Source of the DNA: Phycisphaeraceae bacterium
Lineage (GTDB): Bacteria > Planctomycetota > Phycisphaerae > Phycisphaerales > SM1A02
Direction of reading: 5' to 3'
Length of the DNA stretch: 64,000 nucleotides
Assembly (NCBI GenBank): GCA_019636755.1
Contig: JAHBWZ010000004.1
Coordinates: 124,001 to 188,000, forward strand
In this document: one piece after another, positions 61,103 through 64,000 of the stretch
Numbering within the stretch: position 1 is the first letter of the stretch
Layout of the letters: every line of letters starts with the position of its first letter
Translations under genes and position numbers: made by a program
The notes under the pieces: model-generated
The model's database searches: none
What the model was told of the DNA's origin: nothing
Seen by the model: only the letters and a program-made list of their open reading frames with translations

Positions 61103-64000
61103 ACACCGCCGCCGGAAGTCCGTCGACACTGAGCACGGTCGCGGCCATCTTTCACCGCGCACGACTGCTTCCGCCATCGGATCGGACAAGGTACCTCGAC
61201 GATGCGTGCAGCACCGATCACGATCTCCGACGCGAGGTCGAGTCGCTCCTGGCCAGCGACGGCGAGTCCTTCCTCGCCGATCCGATCCTCGGGAGGGCGT
61301 TCCACCCCGCGGCAGTCGCCGGACTGACGCCCGATGAGACCGGCGCCGTGGAAGATGCGGCTCCGGAACTCGATCGCTACCGCGTGATCCGACGGCTCGG
61401 CGCGGGCGGCATGGGCACGGTCTGGGAGGTGGAACAGCGGGATCCGCACCGCGTCGTCGCCGTCAAGGTGCTGCGCGACACGGCCGCGTTCGACCAGGCG
61501 CATCTTCACCGGTTCCGATACGAGGCACGGGCACTCGCAAGTCTCCAGCATCCCGCCATCGTCCGCATCATCGAGGCTGGCCGTACCCGGGACGGCCGCC
61601 CGTTCATCGCCATGGAGCGCGTCGAGGGCGTTCCGCTGGATCAGTGGGCCGCGGATCGACGCGCCGCCGGCTCGCCCGCGGCATTCCGGCGCGCGGTGAT
61701 CCCGCTGTTCGCCTCCCTGGCCGATGCGCTGGACGACGCGCATCGGCGCGGCATCGTCCACCGCGACCTCAAGCCATCCAACGTGCTCGTGGACGGGAGC
61801 GACCAGCCACGGATCCTGGACTTCGGACTCGCCCGGCATACCGGCGACGTCGCGTCCGCCATGACGCAGGCCGGCTGCATCCTCGGCACGCTTCCCTGGA
61901 TGAGCCCGGAACAGGTGCAGGGCTCGATCGACGACATCGACGGCCGGTCCGACGTCTACGCGCTGGGCGTCATGCTCTACCGGATTCTCACCGGCCGCGC
62001 TCCGTATGACCTCGACGGCCGATCGATCCCGGAGGCAGCGCGCATCATCTGCGAGGTCACGCCGCGTCCTGCCGGCGAGTTCGACCGCGGGCTGCGCGGC
62101 GATCTGGCCACGATCCTCGGCGCGGCACTGGAGAAGGACCGCCGGCGACGATACCCATCCGCTGCGGCGCTCGCCGAGGACCTTCGCCGTGTCCTGGCGC
62201 GCCGACCGATCTCGGCGCGGCGTCCGTCCGCGCTCTACGTTCTCTCCAGGTTCGTTACCCGCCATCGGGTCGCGACGGCGCTTGGCGTGCTGCTCGCGAT
62301 GGCGGTGATCGCGTTCAGCGTGGTCGGCGCTGGCCTGTATGCCGAGGCGCAACGCGAGCGGGACCGTGCGCAGGCCCAGGGCATCCACAGGGAGGCCATC
62401 GCGTACCGGCATGCCATCGCGCTCGCCCAGCTCCTCTACGACCAGCGGGATGTCGAGGCCATGGTGCGCGTCCTGGACGCCTGCCCGCCGCACCGGCGAC
62501 GCTGGGAGTGGGGATGGCTCCGGAAACTGGGCACGCAGGTGGAGCGGACCGTCGAGGCGGCGGGCGCCCACCTGGTCTTCGAAACTCCGAACGGCCTTCA
62601 GATCGTGACTCGCACCGTGGACCAGGTGTTCATCCGCCCGCTGGATGGCTCGACGCCGGGCCGGCACCTGGACGCGGGCGGGAGCATCATCACTGCGCTC
62701 CATGCCGATCCGTCGGGCAGACGTCTCGCGGCCGGCGACACGCTGGGCCGGGTGCACATCTTCGATCTCGCCACGGGCCGGCGCACCGACGAGATCGCGG
62801 CGCTCAGCGGGCCGGTCGGTATGCTCGCATTCGACGCGGCGGGGTCGCGCCTCGCCGCCGGCCTCGGGTTCACGCCGCCGGCGGTGATGTCCGCCGGGGG
62901 CGACCACGACCAGGCGCCGGACATCGCGGTCATCGACGGCATCGACTCGGCGCGTCCCGTGCTCGTGCTGCAGCGGGAGATCTCCACCGTCGAACCGATC
63001 AGCGGGCTCGTCTTCGCACCGGGAGACCACGACCTCGTGGTGTCCGCAGGACGACTGCTCCTGATCCTGGACGCGACCACCGGCGAGAGCCGCCGCTGGA
63101 CCCGCGACATGGATGAGGGCATCAGCGGCATGGCACTTCTGCCGGGATCCCAGCTTCTCGTCACCGGGCATCGCAGCCGGATCAACCGGGCGCCCGGCAC
63201 GGCGCGGCCGGGGCAGGTCCGCCTGTGGCGGCTGGATCCGTTGCGCATCGTCGAGACCCTGACGCACCACGAGCGCGGCGTGGTCGCCGTCGCCGTAGAT
63301 CCCGCCGGGCGGTTCGTGTACTCCGCCGACGGCGATGATGTCGTCCGGGTGACGGCCATCGACACGCTGCGGAGCCACGACCTGCTCATCGGGAACGTCG
63401 ACGCCATGGGCGTCACCCGCGCGGGTGACGCGCTGTGGTGCATGGAGCGCGATCATCGCGTCCGGGTCCGGCGACTGACCGCGGCCCGATCGGAGCACCG
63501 CCTGCAGGCCGCCGACATCGTCACGTCCGGCGCGGTGGACGGCGGCGGCACCGTCATTCTGACGGGCGATCGCCACGGAGGCGTCGCCCTGCATCGCACC
63601 GATGACGCCGCGCCGACCACGGTGGAACTCGGTCGGCATGACGGCGCCGTCATCTCGCTCGCCATCGCGACCGAGGCGCACATCGCCGTTTCGGGCGGTG
63701 CGGACGGTGTCGTCCGCATCTGGGACCTCGAGACGATGCAGGAACGCGCGCGTCTCGGGAACCATGCGGGCGCCGTACGCGCCGTGGCGATCTCACCCGA
63801 CGGCCGGACGGCGCTCACCGGCGATGACGGCGGCACGGTGCGTCAATGGAGGTCCGATGACCCGGTCTCGCCGCCGCACCGGCACAGTGGGCATCAGGGC
63901 GCGATCCAGGCGATCGCCGCCGATTGGGACCGCATGGTCATCTACTCGGGCGGCGCCGACGGTTCGATCCGGGCGTGGCGCATGCGCACGGGCGCATGCA
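61099..64000 (+). CDS. Ser/Thr protein kinase with WD40 repeats, 3' end beyond window
   Basis: It starts with GTG overlapping the sigma factor stop. At least 967 residues are seen and the frame is open at the right edge. An N-terminal helical part precedes the kinase domain (about 95-360) with LGAGGMGTVWE, VAVKVL (Lys124), IVHRDLKPSNVLV (Asp224) and LDFGLAR, so the kinase should be active. A membrane helix lies near 395-414. The outer part holds WD40 repeats (RLAAGDTLGRVHIFDLATG; AISPDGRTALTGDDGGTVRQ; IYSGGADGSIRAWRM). It probably senses a signal outside and controls the linked sigma factor. Confidence 0.92.
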   Translation, partial: MNTAAGSPSTLSTVAAIFHRARLLPPSDRTRYLDDACSTDHDLRREVESLLASDGESFLADPILGRAFHPAAVAGLTPDETGAVEDAAPELDRYRVIRRLGAGGMGTVWEVEQRDPHRVVAVKVLRDTAAFDQAHLHRFRYEARALASLQHPAIVRIIEAGRTRDGRPFIAMERVEGVPLDQWAADRRAAGSPAAFRRAVIPLFASLADALDDAHRRGIVHRDLKPSNVLVDGSDQPRILDFGLARHTGDVASAMTQAGCILGTLPWMSPEQVQGSIDDIDGRSDVYALGVMLYRILTGRAPYDLDGRSIPEAARIICEVTPRPAGEFDRGLRGDLATILGAALEKDRRRRYPSAAALAEDLRRVLARRPISARRPSALYVLSRFVTRHRVATALGVLLAMAVIAFSVVGAGLYAEAQRERDRAQAQGIHREAIAYRHAIALAQLLYDQRDVEAMVRVLDACPPHRRRWEWGWLRKLGTQVERTVEAAGAHLVFETPNGLQIVTRTVDQVFIRPLDGSTPGRHLDAGGSIITALHADPSGRRLAAGDTLGRVHIFDLATGRRTDEIAALSGPVGMLAFDAAGSRLAAGLGFTPPAVMSAGGDHDQAPDIAVIDGIDSARPVLVLQREISTVEPISGLVFAPGDHDLVVSAGRLLLILDATTGESRRWTRDMDEGISGMALLPGSQLLVTGHRSRINRAPGTARPGQVRLWRLDPLRIVETLTHHERGVVAVAVDPAGRFVYSADGDDVVRVTAIDTLRSHDLLIGNVDAMGVTRAGDALWCMERDHRVRVRRLTAARSEHRLQAADIVTSGAVDGGGTVILTGDRHGGVALHRTDDAAPTTVELGRHDGAVISLAIATEAHIAVSGGADGVVRIWDLETMQERARLGNHAGAVRAVAISPDGRTALTGDDGGTVRQWRSDDPVSPPHRHSGHQGAIQAIAADWDRMVIYSGGADGSIRAWRMRTGAC

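Overview
The window is a high-GC chromosomal segment whose gene content points to a planctomycete, most likely of the Phycisphaerae. The pointers are an ASPIC/UnbV FG-GAP protein, a lamin-tail protein with a dockerin-like end, two ECF-sigma plus Ser/Thr-kinase pairs, a PSP1-domain protein, and many exported proteins known only from such genomes. Most genes are ordinary housekeeping genes in short operons, often joined by ATGA or GTGA stop/start overlaps. I saw no rRNA, tRNA, CRISPR array, insertion sequence or prophage.

Layout. 1-6.3 kb: end of an FG-GAP/ASPIC protein, an HU-like protein, a 2-hydroxyacid dehydrogenase, then a PSP1-domain protein followed by a signal peptidase I with a huge insertion. 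6.4-10.7 kb: an operon for a small secreted Cys-rich peptide, an exported membrane protein ending in a C39-peptidase-like domain, a DUF1573 protein broken by frameshifts, and a helical protein. A run of 15 G lies upstream of the peptide gene. 10.7-24.4 kb: der, a lamin-tail/dockerin pseudogene, clpS, VWA protein, alcohol dehydrogenase, Eis-like acetyltransferase, DUF2238 protein, a RarD-DUF4105 fusion and an exported protein with seven 13-residue repeats. 24.4-31.5 kb: enolase, a secreted helical protein, KorAB and a Xer recombinase. 31.7-35.7 kb: flgF-flgG-flgA-flgH behind a small unknown gene. 35.7-46.6 kb: kinase and ECF sigma factor, coiled-coil protein, debranching enzyme with three small membrane proteins, metF, rex, and a YggS-type PLP protein. 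46.8-47.3 kb: about 15 copies of a short repeat, then ftsK. 50.4-55.7 kb: GbsR-type regulator with a palindromic operator candidate, a HTH membrane protein, phosphatidylserine decarboxylase and feoAB. 56.0-58.3 kb: a second tandem repeat block (36 bp) and a decayed stretch with a TorD-like pseudogene. 58.4-64 kb: a Cys-rich exported protein resembling halocin C8-type bacteriocins with an exported partner, divergent from an ECF sigma factor and a WD40 Ser/Thr kinase that runs off the end.

The most unusual content is the two Cys-rich secreted-peptide loci (about 7.9-10.6 kb and 58.4-60.2 kb). Both have the order Cys-rich precursor, then an exported protein with a possibly LolA-like region, with only 32-38 bases between the genes. 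They look like two versions of one secreted-peptide system. All functional statements come from reading the translations by eye; no database search was run.
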